Below, one piece after another: positions 9,472-19,440 of a stretch of 64,000 bases of DNA (position 1 is the first letter of the stretch; the number at the start of each line of letters is the position of its first letter). The notes beneath the pieces are model-generated. The model saw only the letters and a program-made list of their open reading frames with translations, was not told the origin of the DNA and did no database searches. Location of the stretch: the NCBI RefSeq assembly GCF_037392515.1, contig NC_090287.1:6803501-6867500 (forward strand). The letters are read 5' to 3'. A program made the translations under genes and the position numbers. Source of the stretch: Haliotis asinina (lineage: Eukaryota; Mollusca; Gastropoda; Lepetellida; Haliotidae).

Positions 9472-12400
9472 GTACAGTGACAAAATTTTAATATATCTAA
9501 GTCTAAATCGATATTGCGATGTACCAGTGCTAAACTCACCTATACACGATGCACGATATCGGTGACGACAAGTAATGTTTCTAAAAATGAGATGATCTAG
9601 AAACTGGCACTATACAAAACTGTTCGTTATCAAGTCTATAGATTGTTGTTATGAAACCTCGTTCGCACAATTTATAATGCATTATATTATATAACATTTC
9701 CTGTCCTGTTTATTATCGTGACTCCTTAAAATTATGAATCATTGATTAATCGTTTCAAGTCACACAACCCAAATGATCCAAACCTTATTAAAGAGGTGTT
9801 TCGATAGGCAAGCAAATGTCTTTTACCTTTTACCATAATAGATTCATTACTGAGACAAGATAAATTGTATAAAACGGCTTTCCTAACATATTTCGATATT
9901 TGACAGACAATGTATGTATGTTCCCCCTTGTACTATGCTTCAAAAACGCAGATTAACCAAAGCTTTTGTCCGTCGTTCACAAATCATTAGAGACGATACA
10001 TAATGGTTGTGTTTGTTATGATTAGAACATTTTAGATTAAAGTTGTGTAGCTCAAAAACCAACAAAAACCAACACGATTCCTCTTGTGAAATGAAATTCG
10101 TGAAAGGACTTCGTCTAAAGTCATCAAAAACACTTTGCGTATTTTAGTTGATTGGTGAGTTATGTCTCTTGAAAAATGTATCTTTCAGCACCAGAACGAT
10201 TCAGTCATACTTATGTTAATCCTTTCCCTTTTCCTCGTACCCTGGTGGTTAGCTCAATGCTTAAGCTGTTTGTATTTGATTCCACTCACTGGATACAAAC
10301 TGACAAGCCCATTTCTGGTGTTTTTCCAACTGTAATTACTTGAATATTGCTCAGAGCGGCGTGAAACCACCTCCCTCACTCAATTACGCTCAATAAATGT
10401 ATTTGCCACATAAACTGCAAATCATTTGTATTATCTCTCAAATGTTAATATGTCCTTGTCGAATCATCCCGCAATGAATGTTTGTTGCTTGAGTTTGTTC
10501 TTTGTACCCCGTTGTTTTTCGTTTTATCAGCCCCATAAATTTGTTTGCTATTCAAACCTCTTTAGATATGCATGAGATTATGGTATTCGTGTATAACTAA
10601 ACTGCGATGTTCAAAGATATTATCTCAGCCACATGTATTTTTAATAGCTGAATAAATTGAAAAAAAATCGGAGATGGCAGTGTATGTAAGTTGGTGCGAT
10701 ATATGTGCAATGTTGTTCCGATTCTTATTCCAAATGAGTACGGATCGCTGGTGTGCCTAGTAAACATTAATTCATTTTACAGCGACTCCCCATATCGATA
10801 CCATAAGTGAAATAAATTCACACACTGTTTTTAACAAGCTTTGTTTATATGACACTTCCAGCCACGAGGTTAGCTATAGAGCCAGATGGTCCTAATTCTT
10901 ACATTTTTTTTCAAAAAAGAATTGAAGAAAATATAAGATTAAAAAGGAACAGTCTTTGCGTTAGGTGGAATACAGAAATGTGACATTTAATCCCGAAGAA
11001 TAAAAGAGCAATCAAGAGAGAAACACAGAGAGAAGAAACGAAGCTATGCTACAGCAGCCCTGCAGAGCTTTGTCTTGTCCCTAATGACGAGAAGGAATTA
11101 GCCCGTGTGCACCAGAACGTAAAGAATAGGGCGGACGGTCTTTGATTACGTCGCGGCCCCCGGGCTATTCTGCATAACCGAGGCCGAATCTCTTTCAGTC
11201 GTTTATGGGGAGGATATTGATATTTCTTAATGTTTGTGTTTTCACGACGGGACAAAAGATATAAGATGGATGAGGACATGCAAATTTACACGCTCACAAA
11301 ATAGGTTGGAATTACCCTAAATAAATTCCGCGTCCATAAAACTTTACTATGAACATGTTTATAAGTCAGTGACGTACCACGGGCTGACAAAATTCCATGG
11401 GAGTTGAAGGATGGTGGTGCTACTTGCTAAGACCACAGTGAGTGAGTGAGTTCAGTCACATATGACACGTATGAGTTATTATTCTGTATGGCCCTCTCCA
11501 AGGACCAATTCACACATTCCTTCCTGAAACGACGACAATTATCTATTTAGATATCGTTTAAAACATTTTCTTAATTATAGTTCGTTTTGTTTTGGGTTTA
11601 TTTTTTATTTATTTATTTTGTTTTTGCTTTTGTTTTATTTATTTATTTATCTATTTGCATGCGTTTATGCTCGTACCCGCAGTGCGAGGGGATCAAATCG
11701 TCTTAGGCCCCGCAAATCGGAGGGCAGAGTTGCGTCCCTTGGAACATGACGTTCGGCGCGAATAGCGATCGTTTGTTTGATCATATTTTATTCAATGTTG
11801 AACAGTACAAATTCTGTAACTTATTATTATGAACAATAATGCATGGACGTAATGACTGGACATAATAATATTTAAACATATCCTTCATTAATCGACGCGA
11901 CAATGTACAAAGTATTTATGTACGCGACTAAAGATATTTTCATCAAAAGTGTTTGGCAGATCAGGGCTGCCGTGAAGAATGGTGTCAACGTCTATGTGAA
12001 CATCTGACAGTTGAAAATCTTGCTTCAGATCAAAACGGCAGCTGACAAATGTTTGACATTTTAAAGAGAAATGGTGCGCATCTTCCACTGGAGCACCACA
12101 AATGCAAGCTTTACTCTTTGATAAATTAACACGAAAAGGATGGATCTTCATCTAATGAACTACACGAATGTCTTAACTTTGTGTGTCGTATATTTGGTTT
12201 TCTTTCACCGGCTTTCTTTCACCAAATAGAAAATATTTTGGAACTTTGTCCTTTTTTTCAGACAACTTAAACGATGATAATGAAGTTTGTAGAATGTACG
12301 CAGTTCCCTTTGTGTTCGTCTAACTTTCAATGGTAACCAACCAGTTTCACTGTATAAACTATATCTTGAAGCAAATTTAGGCAATCCAGTTACAATTCTT

Positions 12401-15400
12401 GCTGCTTCGGGTTGTATCATTTCATTTTATCACAAATATATTTAGGGCAATTATCGCAGACCTCGGACACATATTCTAATATAGGCCGAATATAATTTCA
12501 TTCATGCAAGAAAAGGATATATCATGCGTGCTTTAGCGTCCTTAACGAGGAAACAATTTTGAGGCATTTTCTGTTGCAGCACGCACATATTGTATGATCC
12601 GAAAAGATGACACCAAGGTGGTTATGTCGATGTACACATTCCAATTGTTCATTGTTGAAAATGAAGACAGGAAGTTTTGGAAAATTTCCATTTTTTAAAA
12701 AAAACCACACACATGAATTTCGTCTTGTTCTGGGTAAACGTAACTAACCATTTGCCAGCCTTTTCACTCAATTAGTCTTGTCCTCATCATTGATATAGGA
12801 AACAGATGCAAAATATTTATACAATTTTTGACTTTGTCAAAGTCTGTAAGTGCTAACGGTATTCCGGAATCATCAGTTACGAGAGGGGTGTCCCTATGAA
12901 GCAGAACCTTTCAACAAATGATGAAAAACCCACCTATAATGTGCTGACTCATCAGAGTGAGAAGATGAAAAATCTGCCTTAAGTGAAATAAACATTTTCA
13001 TGGCTATCTTTTTTAAGAACGTTCACTAAATTCCTCTGCTTTTTGAATTTAGATACATCAGAAGTATTCAGCATTCGAAATGCTCTCTTTCTTAAACGGT
13101 CTATTTGTCTAATTTCTCTCCGACGTTCACTGTAGAACCAAAGTTTGTCTTTAGGTCTAATTGTAACGTTCTGGTTTCTGATACCTCAAATCATGTAATG
13201 CTTAAGCAGAGACGTAAATATTTCACAAGCGTCGTTAACATTCCCGGAGTTTTAGAAGAAATACTCTCTCAATTAGTGTCCATAATCAGATCATTTAAAA
13301 CATCATAATTATGATTTAAAAGCATCATAAAATAGCGATTCGACACGATTGTGTTTTCAGATCTACAGTAGTTGGCCATAAGTGAATCATCATTGATGAA
13401 ATTCCCAAAGATGTAAATTAACTCTTGCTAGAATAATTTTCATAAATTTACTTTTGGTCGAATTGCCTTCATTTCTTATCTTCCAGCTGGGAAATTATCT
13501 CAGCTGGATACACATAATTTCCATTTTCCTATGATTGTATTAAGCAAACTGCAACTATTTAAACAACATACATATATATTAGACATGATAATCAGGTTTA
13601 ACATGGCTGTCTATGGGATAGATTAAAATTAAATTGTATTTATGGTGATTGAAATCAGATGTCATTCGATAACTAATCAACGGAAAGATGAAAGAAACTT
13701 GTCAACACGTATCTGAGATGATTTCCGAGATAAGAAAATATCAAAATAAAGTGACTTCTACTCAGTTTGCTGACTGTTGTTCTTGTAACTGTTAAATTAA
13801 CATGCGCGTCTATGGACGTTTTACTAACGATGACTCACATATGACCAACTACTGTTTGTATCATCACGATACCAGTGCTCGTGGATTTCAAACGTCTGAG
13901 GCCTGAATAACTTGGCTGATCTATCACATTAATCTGATAGATTACAGGTACGTTCCATAATGGGTATTGGGTGGCCTTGTGGTTGAAACGTTCGCTCGTC
14001 AAGCCGAAGAACCGGGTTCTATTCCCCACATGGGTACGATGTGTGAAGCCAGTGTTCTGGTGTCCCCCGCCGTGATATTGCTGGACTATTGCTAAAAGCG
14101 ACGTAAAGTAACTGGAAAACTGTCCAAAGTGGCCCAAACCAAAGTGGCCCAAACCAACTAACTGACATTTTCCCTTGGCGATATGTTCGTTTTGGTTGCA
14201 ACGTGTGTTTGGCGCTGAGTAAAGCGCACAGGTCACAAATCATGCTTTATGTGGCTTATACTAATAGTAATGATAATAAATATGCACATTATTATTACTA
14301 ATTGGTTAATATAGTGGAAGCAGTCTAAATCGGCACTCACTGGGACTGAAGAGATAATCCGTACAAGTCATGAATGGGACTGAGATTTTATGCCAGTGTT
14401 GACAACTTGCCGGATTGGAAAGATGCCGGTTTTGACAGCTTCCACTGTACATACATTATAGAAACAAAGGCAATGTTATGATTGTTTTAAACAAAAACAA
14501 AAAATAGAAAAAAGAAAGAAAACAACACCAAACCAACGCATTCCGATTTAATTTATGAAATAACACCGACATATGTTTGTCTTCCATTTTGTGTTCAAAA
14601 TGAATCTTAACTTATAATTAGATTTTGTTGCTTTGTGTTCATTTTTCAACAACATTTGCATTTGATGTTAATAAAACTGAGACTGTTGCTGTTTGCTGTA
14701 ATGGTCAGACAGGTCTACACTGAATATTCTTTTTCCGATTCTAGTTATATATAGTGATGGAGCATGCAGGTCATGGTGACCTCTTGGAATATATCAAATT
14801 GAGGGGAGCCCAACCAGAAGACCAAGCACGCAAGATGTTCAGGCAGTTGATGGATGGGATAGATTATCTCCACAAGAATCATATAGCTCACAGGTAAGTA
14901 TTTCATCTTGGAAACTGTGCTTGTTCCCGAATCCTCTGGTTCGTATCGCTACTCGTACCCGGCAGTCCAAGCTAAATGTGTGTGACGGAACGTAACCAGT
15001 CTACATGAAAACAGGTTATGACGTCATAATTTGATGACATCATAGCTATATGTGTTCAATAGCGAGCTATGATCTTTCGCCTTTTTCTCGAAACGTTGCA
15101 TTACTTTTCGTAATGTGACGTTTATAATTATTCGCAACGGTTTCAGCTTTGACCTTCAGGTAGAAATGTAGTACAGACATGGCAAAGTCGGGGGGATGGG
15201 GGGTGGGCAGTTTCAGTTTTTTAAGAGTTGCGTCTTGGCTGGTCCTGAGTTCGATAATAGTGGGTTTAGATAACTGAAATAGAATAGAATAGAATAGAAT
15301 AGACTGTACTTAGTATAGAGCACCTCCCTTTGGATTGTCCTTTCACCTGCTGCCTACATCAGTAAAGTTTCGCGAAGGTAAATAGTCAACCAAAGAAGAC

Positions 15401-17828
15401 GTTTCAAATATGGATTTGACAAAAACAAAAAAAATAACCCAAAATAGATCATTAAAAAAAAGAAAGCCCTCACAATCGTTATCAAAACGCTACTGGCTTT
15501 AATGCGATGTTAAACATATGCATTCATCCATTTTTAGTATGTTTTGGCAAATCAATATCATAGCATATTGATGCCGATATCCCTGTGAACAAGAGTCCAC
15601 CCTTGCCACGCGGTCGATCCCCAATGCAACACTTCGGGTTTCCAACTTGACAAATCGTTGAAAAAGACTGAGGTCATGCTCAGGGCGTTAAACCAGAGAC
15701 ACACTCATTCAGTCATTGAAATAGTATTGTCTTCGACATTAAACCTATGCGGGTTATTTTCCAGGGATCTCAAGTGCGAGAACCTCCTCCTAGACAGCCA
15801 GAACGTAATCAAGGTATCGGATTTCGGCTTCTCTCGCTTCTATGACAACGGTGTCACCAGTAAGACCTTCTGTGGAAGTGCTGCGTACGCAGCTCCGGAA
15901 GTTCTCCAAGGTATCCCATACTTTGTGCCTCTCCACGACATCTGGGCAATGGGGATCATCCTGTATATCATGGTAGGTGAAGAATCCATTAAACGCAAAT
16001 ACTTTAGGATGCTAGAACTCGTACATTCAACAAAGCACAATTCAGAGACACAAGCGTTGCTAAAAGTTATACAAGATTTGTACGTATGTTAAAAAAAGTG
16101 ATATGTTTCTCTGGAATCGGCGCGTCACATTTTTTGTGGGCGTAACAATATTCTATTGCCTTTTTGAAAAAAACATATTTGACTTGGCCGTGTCCCGATC
16201 ATCCATTTGTCCAGTATAAGAATGAGAGTCTTTAAGAATGAGTGACTGACTCAGCGACTCATTAACACTTGCTAAACTTCCCAAGCTGTATTTGTGAAAA
16301 AAAAATGTGTTCCTCCCACGTCACTATTTTTAATCAAGACTTTTAAAAAAAAGTCCTACCGCCCTCGTCACTTCTGAAAAACATATGCCCGAGAAACATT
16401 TAATGTTGTATTCAGCCTTAGCCATCTTAGTACAAGAATGTTTAGTAGTCTGTACAGAGTGACAACGACCAGCGTTCCATTCGCAGGACAACTGGCGTAA
16501 ACCCCACAGTACAATGACTAGTGTTAACTCACAGTGTAATGACTAGTGTTATCCCACAGTGAAATGGCAAGTGTTATTCCACAGTATAATGGCTGTTACC
16601 CCACAATACAATGGCAAGTGTTGCCCCAGAGTGCAGTAACTAGTGTTATCCCGCAGTACAATGGCAAGTGTTACACTACAGTGCAATGGCAAGTGTTACC
16701 CAACAATGCAGTGTCAAGTGTTATCCCACAGTGCAATGACTAGTGTTATCCCACAGTACAATGGCAAGTGTTATCCCACAGTACAATGGCAAGTGTTAAC
16801 CCACAGTACAATGACTAATGTTACACCACAGTACAATGCCAAGTAGTACACTCGCTGGGCGATGACTAGTGCTACGCCCTGCAGTATATGGCATGTGTTA
16901 CCCCTCACAGTACAGTGGCCACTGTGACGCCCCAGTGCAATAACCAGTGTCACCCCTCGCAGTACAACCAGTGTTAATCCTTGCAGTACAACCTATGTTA
17001 ACCCTCGAAGTACAACAACCAGTGTTAACCCCTGCAGTACAACAACCAGTGATACACTTTGCAGTACAATTAGCAGTGTTACCCTCCCAATACAATGACC
17101 AGTGTGACCAGCGCACAATGAGGGACAGTTACCGCTCGCATTGCAAGGACATGATAATTCAAATTAGATGGCAAACTTTCACAGTACGATAGAAAAATTA
17201 ACACGTGGGATGTCCAGTGTTCAACTTTCACTGAACGATAGTCAATATTACACTTGTTGTACTATTATTACCTGTCTATACCAGTGGTTATTTTTTTAGA
17301 ATTAATACTGCTTACGCTGTTCCTTCAATCTTTAGATAAAGACGTTTTCTGTTTGTGAACTAATGTTTGTTTTTATGTCGCTGGTCACTGTGAACTTGAA
17401 ACCTGCAGGTGTGTGCCTCAATGCCGTACGACGACTCCAACCTAAAGCGCATGATCAGAGACCAAACTGAAAAGAAGGTCAGTTTCTCCAAGTCCAAGAA
17501 GATCTCTCCAGAATGTAAGGACTTGATGCATCGAATTCTCGAGGTTAACGTCAAGAAACGAGCTTCCATCGCCGCCATGTCGGAGCATCCGTGGATAAAA
17601 GGGAGCAATGACGCCACAACGACACCACTGAGCCAGGCATCCTCGCCACAGCCAGTCACCAGTGAGGACAAGAAAAAGGACAAGGTGAGCGAAGATAAAC
17701 CGCGCCCAACGCTTCTCACCGACCTTCACCTTAGACCGGAAGAAAGGGATGGCAAAAAGAAGTCAAAGGACAAAATCGGAAAGAGTGAGACGCCGGATAT
17801 GCCTCTTCAGCCGGAGGCTAAGGCGTGA
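9190..17828 (+). CDS. Testis-specific serine/threonine protein kinase, TSSK1/2-like, four coding exons (352 aa)
   Basis: Coding exons are 9190-9471, 14745-14893, 15765-15972 and 17409-17828; intron phases are 0, 2 and 0, and every junction is GT...AG. The joined frame is 352 aa, close to human TSSK1B/TSSK2 (about 360). The kinase domain spans about residues 22-278: GEGSYAKV loop (29-36), K51, E70 in LPRE, HRDLKCEN (catalytic D145), DFG (163-165), the activation-loop threonine in SKTFCGS (T178) and APE (187-189). The catalytic set is complete. After the domain comes a Ser/Pro/Lys-rich tail (about 281-352) like that of TSSK1/2 proteins. An in-frame GTG-initiated extension upstream (from 9079) has no ATG and runs through the CRE, so ATG 9190 is chosen. 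Known role: spermatid-stage phosphorylation during sperm maturation. Intron 2 splits the HRD arginine codon. Confidence 0.92.
10240..10383 (+). repeat. Old family-A (tRNA-derived) SINE copy
   Basis: A worn A-box region (CTGGTGGTTAGCTCAATGC) is followed by a shortened body (CCCATTTCTGGTGTTTTTCC) and the shared tail (TTGAATATTGCTCAGAGCGG, then CGTGAAACCAC and CTCACTCA). Many differences from the young copies show it is old. Confidence 0.6.
11800..13320 (-). mobile_element. Decayed non-LTR retrotransposon (LINE), antisense in TSSK intron 1
   Basis: Minus-strand fragments follow LINE order. About 12985-13250 encodes a linker typical between endonuclease and RT ([18 protein letters not shown] then [10 protein letters not shown]). 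About 12780-12900 gives a further linker piece (DDSGIPL...). About 12522-12760 gives the end of the RT palm/thumb ([27 protein letters not shown]). About 12205-12420 gives [10 protein letters not shown]...GWLPLKVRR. About 11888-12151 gives a Cys/His knuckle CICG(x7)HH(x5)C close to the end. Most of the RT core, including the YADD region, is missing between about 12760 and 12780, and there are several stops and frame changes. I favour a Jockey/CR1-like clade from the C-terminal motifs, but that is uncertain. It is dead. Confidence 0.75.
13964..14112 (+). repeat. Family-A (tRNA-derived) SINE copy
   Basis: GGTGGCCTTGTGGTTGAAAC, CGTTCGCTCGTCAAGCCGAAG and CGGGTTCTATTCCCCACAT match the A-box, loop and B-box of the young copy at 42352. 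TGATATTGCTGGACTATTGC with AAAAGCGACGTAAA is the tail. No clean flanking duplication was seen. Confidence 0.8.
14745..14893 (+). CDS. TSSK1/2-like kinase, exon 2
   Basis: Residues 95-143 plus two bases of codon 144: [18 protein letters not shown] through [13 protein letters not shown]. Flanks are TTCTAG| and CACAG|GTAAGTA. It covers the hinge and the helices before the catalytic loop. Confidence 0.92.
15019..15026. promoter_or_regulatory. Intronic CRE site TGACGTCA
   Basis: Third perfect CRE in the TSSK locus, inside the 14-bp palindrome TTATGACGTCATAA, about 125 bp past exon 2. It could be an intragenic enhancer element or chance. Confidence 0.4.
15279..15303 (+). repeat. (AATAG)n microsatellite
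   Basis: Five consecutive near-perfect AATAG units. Confidence 0.9.
15765..15972 (+). CDS. TSSK1/2-like kinase, exon 3
   Basis: Completes Arg144 of HRD and carries [17 protein letters not shown], the activation loop [15 protein letters not shown] and [10 protein letters not shown] (to residue 213). It ends ATG|GTAGGT. A nearby GTGAAG would shift the phase and not fit exon 4, so 15972 is chosen. Confidence 0.92.
15973..17408 (+). other. Intron 3 of the TSSK1/2-like gene (1,436 bp)
   Basis: Donor GTAGGT, acceptor AACCTGCAG. Nearly half of it is a 25-bp minisatellite (16497-17110). The polypyrimidine tract before exon 4 is weak. Confidence 0.85.
16497..17110 (+). repeat. 25-bp minisatellite, about 24 copies, in TSSK intron 3
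   Basis: The unit is close to ATCCCACAGTACAATGGCAA plus GTGTT. Copies alternate between AATGGCAAG and AATGACTAG variants. The right part (16900-17110) is more diverged, with CCTCGCAGTACAACCAGTGT variants. Several short reading frames across it are by-products of the repeat. Confidence 0.92.
17409..17828 (+). CDS. TSSK1/2-like kinase, exon 4 (terminal)
   Basis: Residues 214-352. It opens with [19 protein letters not shown], the usual TSSK sequence at this place, ends the C-lobe at HPWI (273-276) and continues into a Lys/Ser-rich tail ending [11 protein letters not shown] at 17826-17828. Confidence 0.93.
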   Translation: MCASMPYDDSNLKRMIRDQTEKKVSFSKSKKISPECKDLMHRILEVNVKKRASIAAMSEHPWIKGSNDATTTPLSQASSPQPVTSEDKKKDKVSEDKPRPTLLTDLHLRPEERDGKKKSKDKIGKSETPDMPLQPEAKA

Positions 17829-18517
17829 ATGCGGTTGGGTGAATGATTTCTCAAACATTTCTCTAACACTGACAGCGTTTGTGAGGTTTTATTGTTTGCT
17901 ACATCAAGAAAGTGCAATATTTGTTGAGATTTAAATTCCTAATTTTGTGTTTATAGTTTTATGCTAATGGGTGTATCTGTCTGGGTCTGATTATATTTAT
18001 GTTTGCTTGCTCAACAAAACTTCAACATTTGGAATCAAAGACAATATAATCTATTAATATATATCATACGATTGTTATTTCAGTTTTGGCAAAGTATATC
18101 TGACCTCTTTATACAGCCAGTGTTTGTTTATAGATATTGAAGCAGCAGGGTTCCATGTATGATGTGTCATCTTTTCAGTTAGGTATATCAGCTGACTTTT
18201 ATAGCTGCTTTTATAGCTGCTGTATGTTTGATTGATATTCTTGGGGTTTTTTCAAACATGCAATTGTAGTTTGATTACTCTTAGTTCATCCTAGTGTGTG
18301 TTATTGGTAGAGATTGAAGGCTGGCAATTGGTTTAGCGAAATGCTTCCTCGCACCAGCTGACTGTGGGGTTCAGCACAGAGCTCTTATATATACAATGTA
18401 GGATGTACCTGTTTCATCAAGCACCGATACCTGCAGTTGTCACTTCAAACGCCGTCCTGTTTCCCTCACATCAGGGACAGTTGTTTATGGGTGTGGTTGT
18501 ATGTGCTGTGTGTGTAA

Positions 18518-18519
18518 GT

Positions 18520-18578
<59 letters not shown>
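18518..18578 (+). repeat. (GT)n(GA)n compound microsatellite
   Basis: About 13 GT units run directly into about 17 GA units. A GTGTGT relative lies just upstream and a GTGCGAGAGTGT tract near 18925-18970. Confidence 0.95.
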
Positions 18579-18582
<4 letters not shown>

Positions 18583-19412
18583 GTGTGTCTGCATGTGTAT
18601 GTGTGTCTGTGGTGGGGGAGGTTGTAATGACTTCAGTCATCAAGTTTGTTCATAAAACATTAAAGCATTTGTGCTGATTGAAAAATCGTAGGGGCGGGGA
18701 GAATGGGGATGGTGGGAGGGTATATATTTGTTTTAGCACGAGTTGGATGAGGGCATTGTCTTTGTACATAAACTCCTGTGGGGCATTCCTCACCCCACCC
18801 CCACTCCCTCTCTTCTCCCTTCTCTTTTCTCTCTTATTCACTCATTCAGTCATACTACAAATTACGAGCGGTCACTTACTCGGAAAGTGGGCATTTTGCA
18901 AATCGTGTTATAGGTTTTGGATCTGGTGTGCGAGAGTGTGCGAGAGTGTGTGCAAGTGTGTGCGAGTGTGAGTTTCTGCTGCTTCTGTTGGAAAGATTTA
19001 AATATATATGTTTTAGTATGGTAGATTTGTACTGTAAAATACGTGGTAACCATGGCACCATAATTTCCAATTAATATCCTAGAACACCAGTATAAATACA
19101 ACGGGGCATACCAGAGACTCTTTCATACAGACAGTTATTAATCCAGGGATTGTTTTTGATCTGGTGCCATTCGGACTGACGAGGTTTTACTTTCCAGAGT
19201 ATACAGTCTGTGTTCGGCGTCCTATTTGTTTCCGTTACATGGATATTCTTTCTTGATTGTTATTGTTATCCACTGTAGTTACTTTTGGTAGATGTGTTAT
19301 TAAGTTACGCATGCGTATGTGTGAAATTGTGAGCTATACAGTGTTACCCAGGCGTTCAAAGGTTATCATAAATGATTGCGTAAATTATACTTTTGTCAAA
19401 TGAAATTTTGTT

Positions 19413-19418
19413 AATAAA
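19413..19418 (+). terminator. Candidate poly(A) signal of the TSSK1/2-like gene
   Basis: AATAAA followed by TATAGTTTACAATGTAAGTA and TGTGCCTTTTGTGTC, a plausible GU-rich downstream element. Confidence 0.3.
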
Positions 19419-19440
19419 CTTTATAGTTTACAATGTAAGT

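Larger units (their letters stand above)
9472..14744 (+). other. Intron 1 of the TSSK1/2-like gene (5,273 bp)
   Basis: Donor GTACAG, acceptor TTTTTCCGATTCTAG. It contains a worn family-A SINE (about 10240-10383), an antisense LINE remnant (about 11800-13320) and a second family-A SINE (about 13964-14112). The remaining sequence shows nothing recognisable. Confidence 0.85.
14894..15764 (+). other. Intron 2 of the TSSK1/2-like gene (871 bp)
   Basis: Donor GTAAGTA, acceptor GGGTTATTTTCCAG. It contains a perfect CRE (15019-15026), a G-run tract at about 15189-15208 (GGGGGGATGGGGGGTGGG), an (AATAG)n microsatellite (15279-15303) and a possible worn SINE tail at about 15670-15715. Confidence 0.85.
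17829..19440 (+). other. Probable 3' UTR of the TSSK1/2-like gene
   Basis: No further coding exon is seen. The best poly(A) signal is AATAAA at 19413-19418; no strong earlier one was noticed. The stretch includes the (GT)n(GA)n tract at 18518-18578 and a CT-rich stretch near 18790-18840. A shorter UTR is possible. Confidence 0.35.

Noticed and set aside
16546-17192. Overlapping short frames rich in QWQVLP/QYNGK or NTGCCT motifs
   Set aside because: Products of the 25-bp minisatellite; its period shifts the frame each copy, which gives the alternating peptides.
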